A stretch of DNA of 64,000 nucleotides from Oscheius onirici (taxonomy: Eukaryota > Nematoda > Chromadorea > Rhabditida > Rhabditidae), in contig OW051473.1 in NCBI GenBank assembly GCA_932521025.1, positions 4,030,001-4,094,000 of the forward strand, written 5' to 3'. A program made the translations under genes and the position numbers. Shown here in pieces: positions 42,416 to 53,912 of the stretch (its first letter is position 1; the number at the start of each line of letters is the position of its first letter). The notes under the pieces are model-generated. The model did not search any database. It was not told the DNA's origin and worked only from the letters and a program-made list of their open reading frames with translations.

Positions 42416-43491
42416 ATGGACTTTGGCAGACCGTCTTCGGACTTCCGTCGGTCTCCGGAATTCGCAGCTAACCGGCGAGATTTCCGCATTGAGCCGCAGC
42501 ACAGATCTCGTTCTCAGAACCGCGTCGATCCCGAATTTGTTCCTACAGACTATTCTCCATATAACCGTCCGATCGATAAGAATTCGAGGTTTGTTCAGTT
42601 TTATCTGTCGTCGTAAACACCTTGCCTATCTGTTTTCACCGTAGTTGTCATATTTGCAATGTTCACGTCTTCCAGGAGCAAGTCTCTAGACTATCGGGAT
42701 GCGTTTCGTGATGATGATCCGTATTTCGGGGGAGAACGTCGCGGAGGAGTAACTATTCCTATCCGACAAGAGCGACCGGAAAGAAATTACGATTATGACA
42801 AGGAGTTGGACAGTCGCCGACAGTGGGTCGAAACTCCGCGTGGAAGAGAAATGGAAGTTCCAATGGAGAGAATCAGAACAGCAAGAAGCAGCGAACATTT
42901 GGATAGGGTAGACAGACGCCCACAGTACGATGACAGGTTAACCAATTTCTTGTAAACAACTGATACATTTTTAGGCGTGTCCGTCCAGAGAAACAATCTC
43001 CAAAGTCTATATCTTCGAATAAACGAGCACAAAACCTCAATCTTTCTTTCGAGGCTGCTCGTCCCCGAAGAATTGAACAACCTCCTATGGACTATAGGAG
43101 GGCCGACGAGTACGGCATGAGACGTGATGGCAGTCGCGAACTTCACAGAGGCGAAACCGGAGGTGGTGAACGGCGCGAAGCTTCTCGTGGAGGGCACAGT
43201 CGTTGGGAGAGCAGCTATGCCTACGAATCAGGCGCTGGCGGACGTGGAGGTTTTCGAAAAATCCACTAAAAAGTAACATTTTCTTTAGGTGCTTCTCCTA
43301 GACGGATAACACAGCAACCACAGCCAGGTCGTTCAATTTCTCCTCCGCAGTACGGAGCCCCTGGTCCTAGTGGATATGGACCTCGTCCTGTGCAGTACAG
43401 GAAAATCAGATGCTGCTGTTTCACATTCATTTGGCCCCCTTGGAGCAACGAGCCCACAAATCCGCCTCAGCCCATTTACAGGAATATTTGA
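42416..43491 (+). CDS. Arg/Glu-rich disordered protein with Cys-rich C-terminal motif
   Basis: Function not recognised. The start MDFGRPSSDFRRSPEFAANR at 42416. Four exons encode a highly charged, disordered chain (RDDDPYFGGERRGGVTIPIR, then RGREMEVPMERIRTARSSEH, then RRIEQPPMDYRRADEYGMRR). The last intron removes an in-frame stop and joins GRGG to ASPRRITQQPQPGRSISPP. The C-terminus is RKIRCCCFTFIWPPWSNEPT, ending YRNI-stop. Three adjacent cysteines next to a hydrophobic/aromatic stretch look like a palmitoylated membrane-docking motif (inference). It could be a cytoskeleton-membrane linker. Confidence 0.65.
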
Positions 43492-44004
43492 TGGATCATA
43501 TCGATGTAGGTGTTTCTCAATCATAATTTGCCACGTCATCAAGTTGAATTTACTGGCGCAGTCAGTGACAACCTTCACGCGCTGATGTTTTCAATCGATA
43601 GAGCTCTACCGTGGCGACCTTGAGGCAATGATTGTTAGGTGTAGGGTCATTCAGGCGGCAATCCATCTTTCGCTCAACAAATGGAGCATAGGTGAAAACG
43701 AAATCCCCAAACGATTTTGACGAAAATCTCTGACACATATTCAGCGTCAGGGTCAAAAAAGGGATTTTGATCAATCACCAGTAACTGACAATGAAAAAAC
43801 TTTGCGCCCGCAACAGAATACATCCTGTTTCAGAATCACAAACTCTGAAAAACTGCCGTTTCGTGTGAACCTCATTCTCACTCTCCGCGTCATCTTTCTC
43901 TCATCTTCATCATAACAAATAACTGGTGTTTGTGCGTAATAAAAACTGTGCATAAATCTTTATGTAGAATCAAGCGAAACATTTTGAGCATATAAACTAC
44001 CTCT
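43492..44004. other. Gap between convergent genes
   Basis: 513 bases covering the 3' regions of the disordered-protein gene and the FH3-domain gene. No further gene or repeat seen. Confidence 0.4.
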
Positions 44005-46798
44005 TTAAAAGTGGTAAGAAACTTCACGATCTTTCCGTAAACTGTTGTTGTCATATTCGTTGAGATAGTCGAACCGAGAAAGTGCATCTCGCACATCGTC
44101 ACCTGAAAACAGCATAAATGAAGACCCTCCCTGCTACCGTTAATACTTGGACTTCGTAGTTTCATTCTGCTGCTACTCCTCGACTCCGGTATGTATTCAT
44201 CTCGCGCATCACGTCTGTCGGATCGGCTGAAATATACAAACTGCACGTATATGGAAACTTTTGACTAGCCTTGCTTTTGTGATCCTTGTACCATCGGACA
44301 TGTTGATTGGAATGTAGACGACTTGCCCATTTTCCGTGTATACAGGAGAGCTAAACATTGTAGTTTTCTTTTCAACGCTTTTATCACCTGGCTTCAATTC
44401 TGTCATGTCTAGGTGACACTCCCCTTGAAATTGGAGAATGTGCAGTTGCGTACAAAGGAACCGACGGAGGACGGCCGGAAGGAATCTGGAAGCAACGCAT
44501 ACACATTAGTTGCAGCCATTTACTCACCTGTCTAGTTCCCGGTTCCGGAGTGACTGCTCGTTTTGGCACAACACTAGCCACAACAGGCTGAGAAGGGAAG
44601 AGGTAGCTGAATCCTCCATGTGGCTGTTGAGCTTCAACTACCGCAGGTTCAGCAAAACGAGCTCTGGGAGATGTTGGGCTTGCATATCGAGCTCTATTGG
44701 GAGAACTTGATCTGCAAAATAGTTCTGAAATGACTTGTTTGGAACCAACCTGGGCTCAGCTAAAAGGGAATCTTTTCCTGGACTTATTGGTCGAGGAGAT
44801 ATTGAATGGACTGCTGCTACTGAAGAAGGTCTCATTAGACTGCCTCTAGCTAGTGTTGCTGAAGGAGAGTCTACTCTGTAGGATAAATCGTGTACGCTGA
44901 AAGTTGCAAACATAGACATCAAAAATTCGGACTACCTTCTTGACATTGGTTTTGAATGTTGAATAGGATGGTACAATGGTTGCTCTTTATGGTATCGCTT
45001 TAGACCACGTGGCAAAGAGTCGAGCATTTCTTCACGGTCGTTAATAATCATGGCACTTTCACTCTTCGCGCGTCTCATGCCACCTCCTCCTTCAGCATCA
45101 AGTCGTCTTCTATCGGTCGTAGCATAGCCTTCCCATTGGTTTTCGCGGATGGTATCTGAATATGAAAATGGTGAAGACTAAAGCTTTGATGACCTGGCTC
45201 TCCATTCCATCGACTTGAAAGAGTCAGCGCTCTTCTGTCAGGATAGAATCCAGAAGTGGAGGACTGTCTACCAGAGCTGTCCAGCGGATAGTACGTTGGA
45301 GCTGAGGCTCTTCCTCCACTTCCCATTCCCTGCTTTTTGAATCGCTGTCGCTCCACATTTTTGACAACCGTCGTGTTTCCCTGTAAATAAGTGTTCCCTA
45401 CCAGTTATTGCTTCCTGCTTACTATAGGGTATTTGTTTACAGACGGCCTCGTTCTCCGCCCGCGTTCGCTATGCGTTGTGTCGCTCTCATTTTCGGAGAT
45501 TCTTTAGTGATAACGGTTAAAGAAGAGTATTATTACAACAGACCCATACAAATGACTTTCCATTGCTGTCGCGTAGCTGCCAGAATTGTAGAGAGATCTC
45601 CACACAGTCATTTCTTCCGTCAATATGTCCATTCCACCCAGACCTCCTTTGTGTCCAGAAATTAACTAAAAATCTTTTTGTGAAGCCTTTGAGAATATAG
45701 CACCTTTTCAACGTAATCTGTGTTAAAATGAACCAACGCCATTTCGTCTTTGGCGAGATTCAAGTGAACGGTTGAAGGAGCTGTCGACAAAAGTTTGTTG
45801 AACAGACGGACAACAAGGATCTGAAATCACCTTTTTTGCATACAAACAGAAAATAATAAAATTCGCATAGAAACGAGGTGTTTTGCGCCTACCTGTATAT
45901 GAAGCTTGTTGGTATGAAGTCCATGTTTCATTTGGGCAATAAATGTTGACAGTCGAAGATAGTCTCTGTTCCTGCCTGCTTGAGCAGTTATCGCTCTGAA
46001 GAAGACGACAAATCCTTGAGGCTGATCTAGCAACAATAGTAAAATCTGTAAAAGCACTTATTTGCATGATCCTTGAGGATTATGTTTAAGATCCGTGTAT
46101 TTGTGTAATGTCTCACCTCGAGAGCGTAGCACTTTGAGTCCAGCTGAGGACTGTGCACCGAGTTAAGCACCGCGTCAAGCCCCGTGGCCGACTCCAGGAA
46201 GAAGCGCCATGCGCCTTCCTATAATACCAATAAATGCTGAAAAACTGTCAGCGATACCGTTTTCTCTAAAAGAATCTTCATGCATTCGATGCAGTCAGCT
46301 TCCGCTACCTGAAATTATCCGATACTGTTAAAAGGCATGAAAAATACGGATATCAGATTCCTATTTAAACATAGACAGGTAAAAAACTAACCGCGGCTTT
46401 TCTTTTTCTATTTGCATTGTTGGAACTTCTGGAGAGAAAACTGGTCAGTTTTGAATTGCCGGCGTGGGAATTCACGACGGCTTGAAGGACGATCACGACT
46501 TTGCTTAGCAAGTCAATACCGTTGATCGGCCTATTAACAAACTCTTGGCAAAAAGCTTGAACTCTAAAATTAGCAGTGGTAAAAATCTGTAAAGGCAATA
46601 CCTAGGTCCATCAGCGAGGATGTGATCTTTAAGCGAAATAAGTACAAAGCCAGCATCTGAGAGTGAAGCTCCGTTTGCTGAAAAAGTGTTTGGCCAAACC
46701 ATTTAACTTAAAATACCAGTTGGCGGAGCATCAGCTAGCTGAACAAAGCGTCGCAACTGTTCGGCAATGCTTCTGGGTGTTGTTCGCGGATCCTGCAT
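44005..46798 (-). CDS. Formin-like GBD/FH3 (armadillo) domain protein lacking FH2
   Basis: The start MQDPRTTPRSIAEQLRRFVQ at 46798 leads into an all-helical armadillo FH3 region: GIDLLSKVVIVLQAVVNSHA, then EGAWRFFLESATGLDAVLNS, then KCYALEILLLLLDQPQGFVV, as in diaphanous-related formins. A phase-0 intron (about 45378-45682) joins NTDYVEK to GNTTVVKNVERQRFKKQG, so the disordered Ser/Arg/Pro-rich second half belongs to the same gene. It ends YNDNNSLRKDREVSYHF-like (exactly EYDNNSLRKDREVSYHF-stop at 44005). No FH1 or FH2 actin-nucleating domain follows. It may regulate formins or bind Rho GTPases (inference). One exon junction near 44270 needs a GC-AG intron to stay in frame. Confidence 0.68.
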
Positions 46799-47882
46799 TG
46801 TAACCGCCATATTGGCAGGTAAACGGAGGCGAATTGACAACTGTTTTGGTTTTCAAAGAGAATGAAACTGAAGTCAAAGTTGAGACCAATTATGCAGCGA
46901 ATGAGCAAAGGATAATAAGACGGGCTGTCATCTGGCACGAACGGACTGGCAGCGTCCGGTTCGCGGATGTCTAGGCACAGCAATATGTTACAGGCTGGCT
47001 CGAGTGCGGACCGCCGCAAACAATGAACAAGCTCCCGCATGTAGCAAGTTATCTTCTGAGCAGTCGCTATCACTTTCTTAGATGCTCATCTTAATTAATT
47101 TTGGATATCTCAATTTAGAGAATGGTGTTGTGATACGGTAGATCGAAGAAAGTACGCAAACAGCCTACTACCAATAATGGAACTCTATGTGAACTGAGAC
47201 AATTAAGAATAAATGGACGGTAGCTGGAGCAGTGGCAACTGTACGCAAAGACGTTCTGGTCACGGCCGATCAATTCTGCGCTACGGTGAACAAATAGCGA
47301 GGCTTGCTGTTGACTCTACGCCTCGCAAAATTCCTCTAATTCCCCTCTCATTGGCCGGTAGCCACACCAAACCTCTACCGGCAGGACCGTTGCTCAATGC
47401 TTATGCCAGCTCGCGAGGCTGTCAACATTGCGCGGCAAGCCTTCTTTATGACACATCTATTCGGCAGCAAGCATAAAAATATTCTACTTTTTATTATGAT
47501 TACCGTTATTATGTTCACATGAGCGCGTATAAAATGAGAAATATAGAGCGTTTTTGTGACAATAGTGATATCAATGGAAACTGAGAGGACGGTCGAGGAA
47601 GGACAAGACAGCAGCAAAACATTAACCGTGTTTAGAGTGATTAACGTAAAAACGGAGGCAAGATCCTGCGTCAGTTGGATTCGAAAAATGGTGGGAGGAA
47701 CCACAATTGAATTCTCTTAAAAACTAGAAGCGATGACACACGTTGTGAAAAGAGGACAATAAACGGAGAAACCGTAGATGCGGCCTATCCGGCTTTGAAT
47801 GCAAATTTTGCGACATAGAGCGAGGTACCAGTGAGTTTAAGGGGAAGAGAGGAGAAGAGGGCACATCGCCAAAGGTTCAACA
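46799..47882. other. Gap between FH3 and claudin-like genes
   Basis: About 1.1 kb, containing the FH3 gene's upstream region. A minus-strand frame at 46900-47060 could represent an upstream 5' exon, but no good splice donor links it. Nothing else recognised. Confidence 0.35.
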
Positions 47883-50812
47883 TTATCGTCCGTATGTCAT
47901 GTAGCCGTAGTAGCCGCCACTATTGTACTGGTTGTAATAAGGGTAGGCTCCGTATCCTGAACATATATGATTTTCAGAAAAAAAACAAAGCAGCTCACCT
48001 CCATAGGTGTTGTACCCGTATGGGACCATAGCTTTCTGATCGAAATAGCTGGGCATGATGTATCCCTGCTTAGCGCACAGCTCCTGTTCTTCCTCTTCCT
48101 GAAACTTCCACTTTGCAACTTTTTCCCTGATGAATTGATCAGGTTCCTACTTAGCATAAGCAATAACGGTGTTTCAAAGAATGGAAACCTGTCCTACTTT
48201 AACTATCCACATTAACATATCTTTAGAGCAAAATTCCTAGCTTGCGATCACTTCCTCTGCCCCCTAAGGGTTTTTGATTTTAGGTAACGAGTGCGTTGCA
48301 AACCAGCGGGGTGCGCCCGGAGAGGGTCAAGGCGTTCCAAGATCGCATCTCTTCTAATTACTGCTGGGAGACTCGGATCAGTCGCATACTTGGCGATACG
48401 TTAGACATAATTCCAATTGACAGCTCTTATAGAATCTACGAATTCAGGAAGCATTCATAAGAGTTTAAAAGTTAAGGTTAAACGCCATAAAAACTTCCAA
48501 GAACACACACTGGAGACTCCAAGTCGCATTTCTTCAGTATGTATGTAAATGTGGCGTAAAGTGTCTGATCACACCATTTTGTAGACCGTTTGTTCTAAAG
48601 AAACCGCCATGCCTCATGCGCACAAGGACAACTTGTCTTAAGGTCGACGGTAATGCTTTTATACGGCTGAGGAACAGGAGCCATTCGAGAGGCGGATGTC
48701 TTTTTTGAAAATCTATCAGCCATCGGGAGGGGGTAACGAGGGCTAATCACATGTCCCCAATTGCGCCAAATCCGCGTAAAGTTGGGCTATTAGCACATAT
48801 GCAGAGGAAGTTATAAAGTTATCGGCTACCTAAATGATGGTCACTTCCTATTATCCGTTTATTCGTCTTCGTTGCTTTTCCGGTAGCAGTTTTAGATGCT
48901 ATCTCTAAGAATATGGGCTGCGGGTTTGGAGAAGCCGACAAAAGTCTCTTCGAAAAACACACCTTGATCTTTTTTCGGCCGAAGAAGAGGAAGATGGTAG
49001 CAATTCCGAGGAACGAAATTCCGGCCCATCCCAATGCATATCCGAAAGCGAAATGACTGCGAGTGTTGGACTTCAAAACCTGAAAAGTTGTAAATAATTT
49101 AAGTGTGCTGTTTTCTTCTCCAAATAGACTTTGTCATTCCCGTTTGCTTTTAACAACTCTCCACGCTGCACTCAATAACCGTTACATTGACGAACAACTT
49201 TCTTTTCAGCTAGAGACCTTATGAACGTTGAGTGTGGTAAACACCCCGTGCGACCAGTCTTTTACGTCTGGCTGTGAAAATGGAGCATATGTTCCTCATT
49301 GTCTGCGTGTGCAAAACATAGCAATCATCAAAGGAATGTTTCACGAAACGTGTCAAGTTTGAAAAAGTTGATGAAACTTACTGGTTCCCATGATTTGTAG
49401 TATGGAGCGACGTCAAGAATCTCCAACTCATAATGCTGAGTTACGTGCCAACATCCGATTGCTGCAGCCATGAGCATGACTACAATTACTGTTGAAAGGA
49501 GGATTCAAATTGGTACCTGAGAGAAGGGAGAACACAAATGTCCATCCAAGGATTTTGGGAGACCTTGTCCAACAGCCGGCACAGCCAATTAGAAGACAGA
49601 ATAGGCCAAAGACGATCCCTGAAAATCGTACAGGTTGAAAAGTTGATCGCCCCGAAAGAGACTCAAAACAAATAACTTTTTTTTGCCACTCGAAATGGAG
49701 ACGACACCAAAATAAAACACTTTTAACGTACTTACCAAAAATGAAGAGGAGGGCAACAGCTCTGACAAACCACAAATATGTGGTCTGATCTTTGGTGAAA
49801 GTTTCCTGAGCAGCCTCGGAGGGGAAGTAGTTGTTGGATGCGAGGCAGTGAGCTTGTGTCACCGGTTTCGTGAAGGTGCCGCTTTCTGCAACGTTTTTTT
49901 CTGTCAACGAGCCACATATGCAACTCTATACCTGATGGAAGGAATTCCGGGAAGCAAACAAAAAACAGTCCCTGATTTCTGGAAAAGTAGTTGGCGTTCT
50001 TGTTGAAGGCATCTTTCAACTTGATGTTCAACTCTGGTTCTCGGTTGAATCCATTCAGTATTTCTCGTCTGTTAACCTGAAATCTTTCGCCTAAACACAC
50101 TTTTTCATCTTATGTCCGACAAGTCCACACAATTGTTAGACGCATTTTGCCCTGTGGGCTAGATTTCGAGAGCGAAATGCGTTTCTCCAGGTCGGACCAC
50201 TTCAAAGCGGCCGGTGTCTTCCGCTAGCAATCATTTTTCGATCATTAGGACCACATGCCATATGCGGAGCATCTTGTCTTAGCTGGTCAGGCAAGGTCAT
50301 TCGATCGATTAATGGTAATATAAGGTAGGGGACCCGCGTGACTCCTCAAGCGACCGGTTAAACAATGCCCTCTGACCCAGGCTGACCCCTCTTGACAGTT
50401 ATTGAGCTCTTTTGCTCATGCCGTGCCCAAAACTGTAATGCATGAAGTATTTTTAAAAAAAATCTCTGTTCCGCCTGAGCAGTGAAAGATGACAGTACGT
50501 GGGTGTGAGGGACAAAAGCGGTTGTAAGTAGCCTTGAAGCTGACAAGAAGGTTGGTGGAATGAATCACTTTCTCAAATATATCGGTTCTGTTCGAATATC
50601 TGTTCAGAATCGAAAGGACAACATTATACGAGGAACTGACCACGCGCTTTGACCCTGAGCTCGCTCGCTCTCGAGTAAACAAAAGAAACAAAAAGACAAA
50701 CTCTTACCTGATACTCGACCCAGTTTTCAGTAACCAGCGATATGAGAATGAAGCATAATCCAATTACAGAAAAACCTGCGAAAAATGAGAGACAATGTTG
50801 TGTCGCGGCCAT
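47883..50812 (-). CDS. Claudin/PMP22-superfamily four-span membrane protein
   Basis: Start MAATQHCLSFFAGFSVIGLC at 50812 (an in-frame ATG at 50851 is an alternative). Four membrane segments: ALGFSV-type helix 1, then VRAVALLFIFGIVFGLFCLL, then ILGWTFVFSLLSVIVVMLMA, and AFGYALGWAGISFLGIATIF. The first extracellular loop carries the claudin-type W...GLxxxC...C pattern (LVTENWVEYQ, NQGLFFVCF, then HCLASNN). Two large introns (about 600 and 850 bases) separate the first and last exons. The last exon is cytosolic: EEEEQELCAKQGYIMPSYF and a Tyr/Gly-rich end (YPYYNQYNSGGYYGYMTYGR-stop at 47883). Family members act in epithelial junctions or as channel subunits. Which one cannot be decided here. Confidence 0.75.
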
Positions 50813-51583
50813 TGCGGACTGTGCGCAATCCTTGTGCGCGACCCCGCCCATCGTCGTCGAAGGACAGGCGCCGTACTATACGATCCCGGAGACTCGATAA
50901 CGACTGATACCTGCCAAAGATATCTTCTTGGGGTACCTTTGACGACTGCCTCGCGCCGAAAATCTCGAAGAATGTGGCTCGCAAAGTTGAGATACGGCTG
51001 TAACTGCAGTTTATCAGCATTTTTTACAAAAGTAAACAGATGAATTAGCTGTGGGAATTTCTTTTAAAGATATGCTAAAGAACCAATTAAAAGAGGCTAT
51101 ACAAATTTGAAGAATGCGTGTTTTTGCCAGGGTCACGCTTTTCTCTCCGGAAGACGGATTTATTACCAATTCTGATAGAATCATTTTCCGTACAGGTTTC
51201 ACCCAAAGAATCATTTTCAGTTCCAAACTGCAATGACCACACAGGTGGGACATTATTATCCTGATGACCGAAAGGATCGTCTTGCAGGCAATAAAATTAA
51301 TGATGTCTATCTAATCGCAATACTGCGAAGGGAACTGACCAAAAGCAAAAAAGACTTTCGTGGTTTTGAAAGCTGCCTCTTGATTGGTAGTTCAATATAT
51401 CGCTATCTTTAGATTAAATGAACAATTGTAGGACATTGAATGATTTAATAGCTAAACAAGACTAAAACAAAATTCACAACCGGTGACAAAACTATGCCAA
51501 CAGAATATACACGTAAAAGCACCAGGTTTGAAGACTTTTGATTGTGAAAGATCACTCGGGATTTGAAGTTTTTTGATTGAATC
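50813..51583. other. Gap between claudin-like and DHHC genes
   Basis: 770 bases: upstream region of the claudin-like gene and 3' region of the palmitoyltransferase gene. No gene, repeat or promoter element stands out. Confidence 0.4.
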
Positions 51584-53912
51584 TCACTGAAAGTAGTTAC
51601 CGTCATCGACCTGTTTGTCGCCACAAAAGAAATTGTTCAGATTTTGCACCATTCCTTGTCTAAAATTATTCTTTCACGAGTATTACTTTTGAACATACGT
51701 GTATGGGCTTCTGATATCCAGACTGTGTGACCCAATCTCGATATGAGTGTATTTGTGAACGTTCAGTCTCTCATTTGTGGTTATCTCCATGAGAATTTGA
51801 TAAACTTGCATAATTAACATTATCGTTGACCACCTGATAAGATTGTTCATCTAATTTTGTGTGGAACACTTACCCGGCTACAAATGTTGAGAGACCAAAC
51901 GCAAAAATGAGCCAATGGTCTCCTGGAGCAATGATATCGTAGTTAAGGCCGCCGTACAGGTCACACCAATCTAAGAAATAATCATTTCTGAGAAAAATAA
52001 TTGTCTTACAAAGAAAAACGGCTGTTGAAAATATTGAACATGATACGGCTATGAAAAGCAAGTAAAAGATGAAGGCTCTGTGGTTGCTCACAGCAATACA
52101 GTTGTTCACCTCAAATTGCTGCTTAAAAACAGTATCTCCAAGCTTACCCATGGGCAGTGATGATCAAATCGGGTGACACAGTGATCGCAGTAGCGACAAT
52201 GTTTTGACCTATAAATTTTCTTCGTAAGTTTTATTTATACCAAAGCTTCAAAAATACAAAAATATTGCTCACCTTGACGGCCTTTGTAGTAAACAAGTAG
52301 CACAGAATTGAGAAATCGGCAATCTCCCTTCAGATACAGCAATAATCGCTTGACATCTAAAAGCGTAACTGTTAACAAATAGTTATTGTATCACCTGTCT
52401 TTGAAGTTTGTTAGAATATACCCCGGGTCCGAGTAGACGACGATGAAAAACGTCATAGGCAGTAGGAATATCAAAACACTAAACGCTATTTGCAAATACC
52501 TGAAAACAGTTAAAAATTAAATTTAAAATGAACATACCATGCAGAAAGCGGTTGGATGTAGAAAAACCATGTTAAGATAAGAGCTAGCTTGGCAGCGATA
52601 GCCGAAGCACCAGGTAGGGATTCAGTGAGATCATCGGTGAAAAATTTCCTAGAAAAATGGTTGAAATGTGTTAATATATACTTACAAAGGGAAATATCTA
52701 ACTATGACAGCAATGCACATTATATACACCAGTTTTATATACAGTGGGAAGGATAATTGAAGAATGTAGTATACAAGAACGAATATTACAAAAGGTACAG
52801 TAGAGAGAAAACGTCTAGCCCAGGTCTGCAAATTGGTTAAGAACGATATTTTTCAGCTTACAGGATTCTCTTTTAATTTTTGCTTCCAGGTAGAAGTCAT
52901 TAGTCCTTTTCTTCTAGCTGCGAGCTCAAGTTTAGCAATAAGAACCACGTCTCCTCTCCTCACCGCCATGTCCAAAGCAGTTTCATTATCGCGGTTGGTT
53001 TTTGTCAAGTCACAATCATCTGGGAAGTGAAAGTTTGAATGAAAGATAAAAGAGCTTACATTGGAGTAATGTGGTGACTGCTGTGAGATTGCTGTTCATC
53101 ACGGCGTAGTGGAGAGGAGTATTCATGTGGACGGCATCGGCTTTGTTGATATCACATCCAAGAGTGACAAGAAGATGTAGGGGATCTCTACCGGTGCACT
53201 AAGATTGAAATAAATGAAAATACGCTGGACGGTTACCTTAGAGGCGGCCCACATTGCTGGAGTTAGACGGGAATCGTCGAGAGTGTCTACACACTGTCCT
53301 CGGGCTACTAGATATCCTACCACGGCAGTTGCTCCAGCTTGAGCTGCAACATGAAGAGGAGCAAATCCTTCAACATCGCGGATATTCAAATGAGCTCCAT
53401 TGGAAACAAGAAATGCTACCATCAGGACATGTCCTTGCCTCGCAGCCCAGTGAAGCGGTGTTGATCTTAAGATCCCGCCAACCGTGTTCAAATTACAGTT
53501 TTTTCGTATTAAAAACTCGGCAACCTGTAGATAAAAAGGTTTTAAACTTAAATTACTGATGATTTACATGTAATCTATTATTAATTGCAGCCCAGTGGAG
53601 CAAAGAACAATCGTCCGCATCTGTCCAGTCTACAGTGATAATGCCTGAAAATTTGGTCATTTGAATTTTTCTTTTCGATCATTTTCGTTTAGCCTCATAC
53701 TCATTTCCAGGACGAATAGCGCCAAACAAGCCAATTAAAACAGCTGATCTTGTCGAACACTTCGTCTTGCAACAGTTGCGCAAATTGATGGGTAGCTTTT
53801 CAACAACAATACTGCCAAAACACAAGAAAGTTAATGGTTTTGACTCACCTTGGTCGATCAACTCTATCAAACGAGGGAGATTTCCATATTGTGCGGCTTG
53901 CCTCGGATCCAT
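51584..53912 (-). CDS. Ankyrin-repeat DHHC palmitoyltransferase (ZDHHC17/HIP14-like)
   Basis: Attaches palmitate to cysteines of substrate proteins, mainly at the Golgi. Start [20 protein letters not shown] at 53912. Five or six ankyrin repeats follow ([20 protein letters not shown], then [20 protein letters not shown], then [20 protein letters not shown]). Membrane segments come before and after the cysteine-rich domain, which reads [20 protein letters not shown] followed by W and a splice site: the catalytic DHHC is intact. The C-terminal helices ([33 protein letters not shown]) are followed by the tail [20 protein letters not shown] ending in Q-stop at 51584. Domain order matches ZDHHC13/17 and the C. 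elegans ankyrin-DHHC genes. A 5' non-coding or short coding exon may lie upstream (acceptor near 53943). Confidence 0.87.

Noticed and set aside
48240-48360. GC-rich patch with GCGATC...GATCGC ends in the last claudin intron
   Set aside because: Only the six outer bases pair convincingly; the interior does not fold into a consistent stem or match snoRNA C/D boxes.
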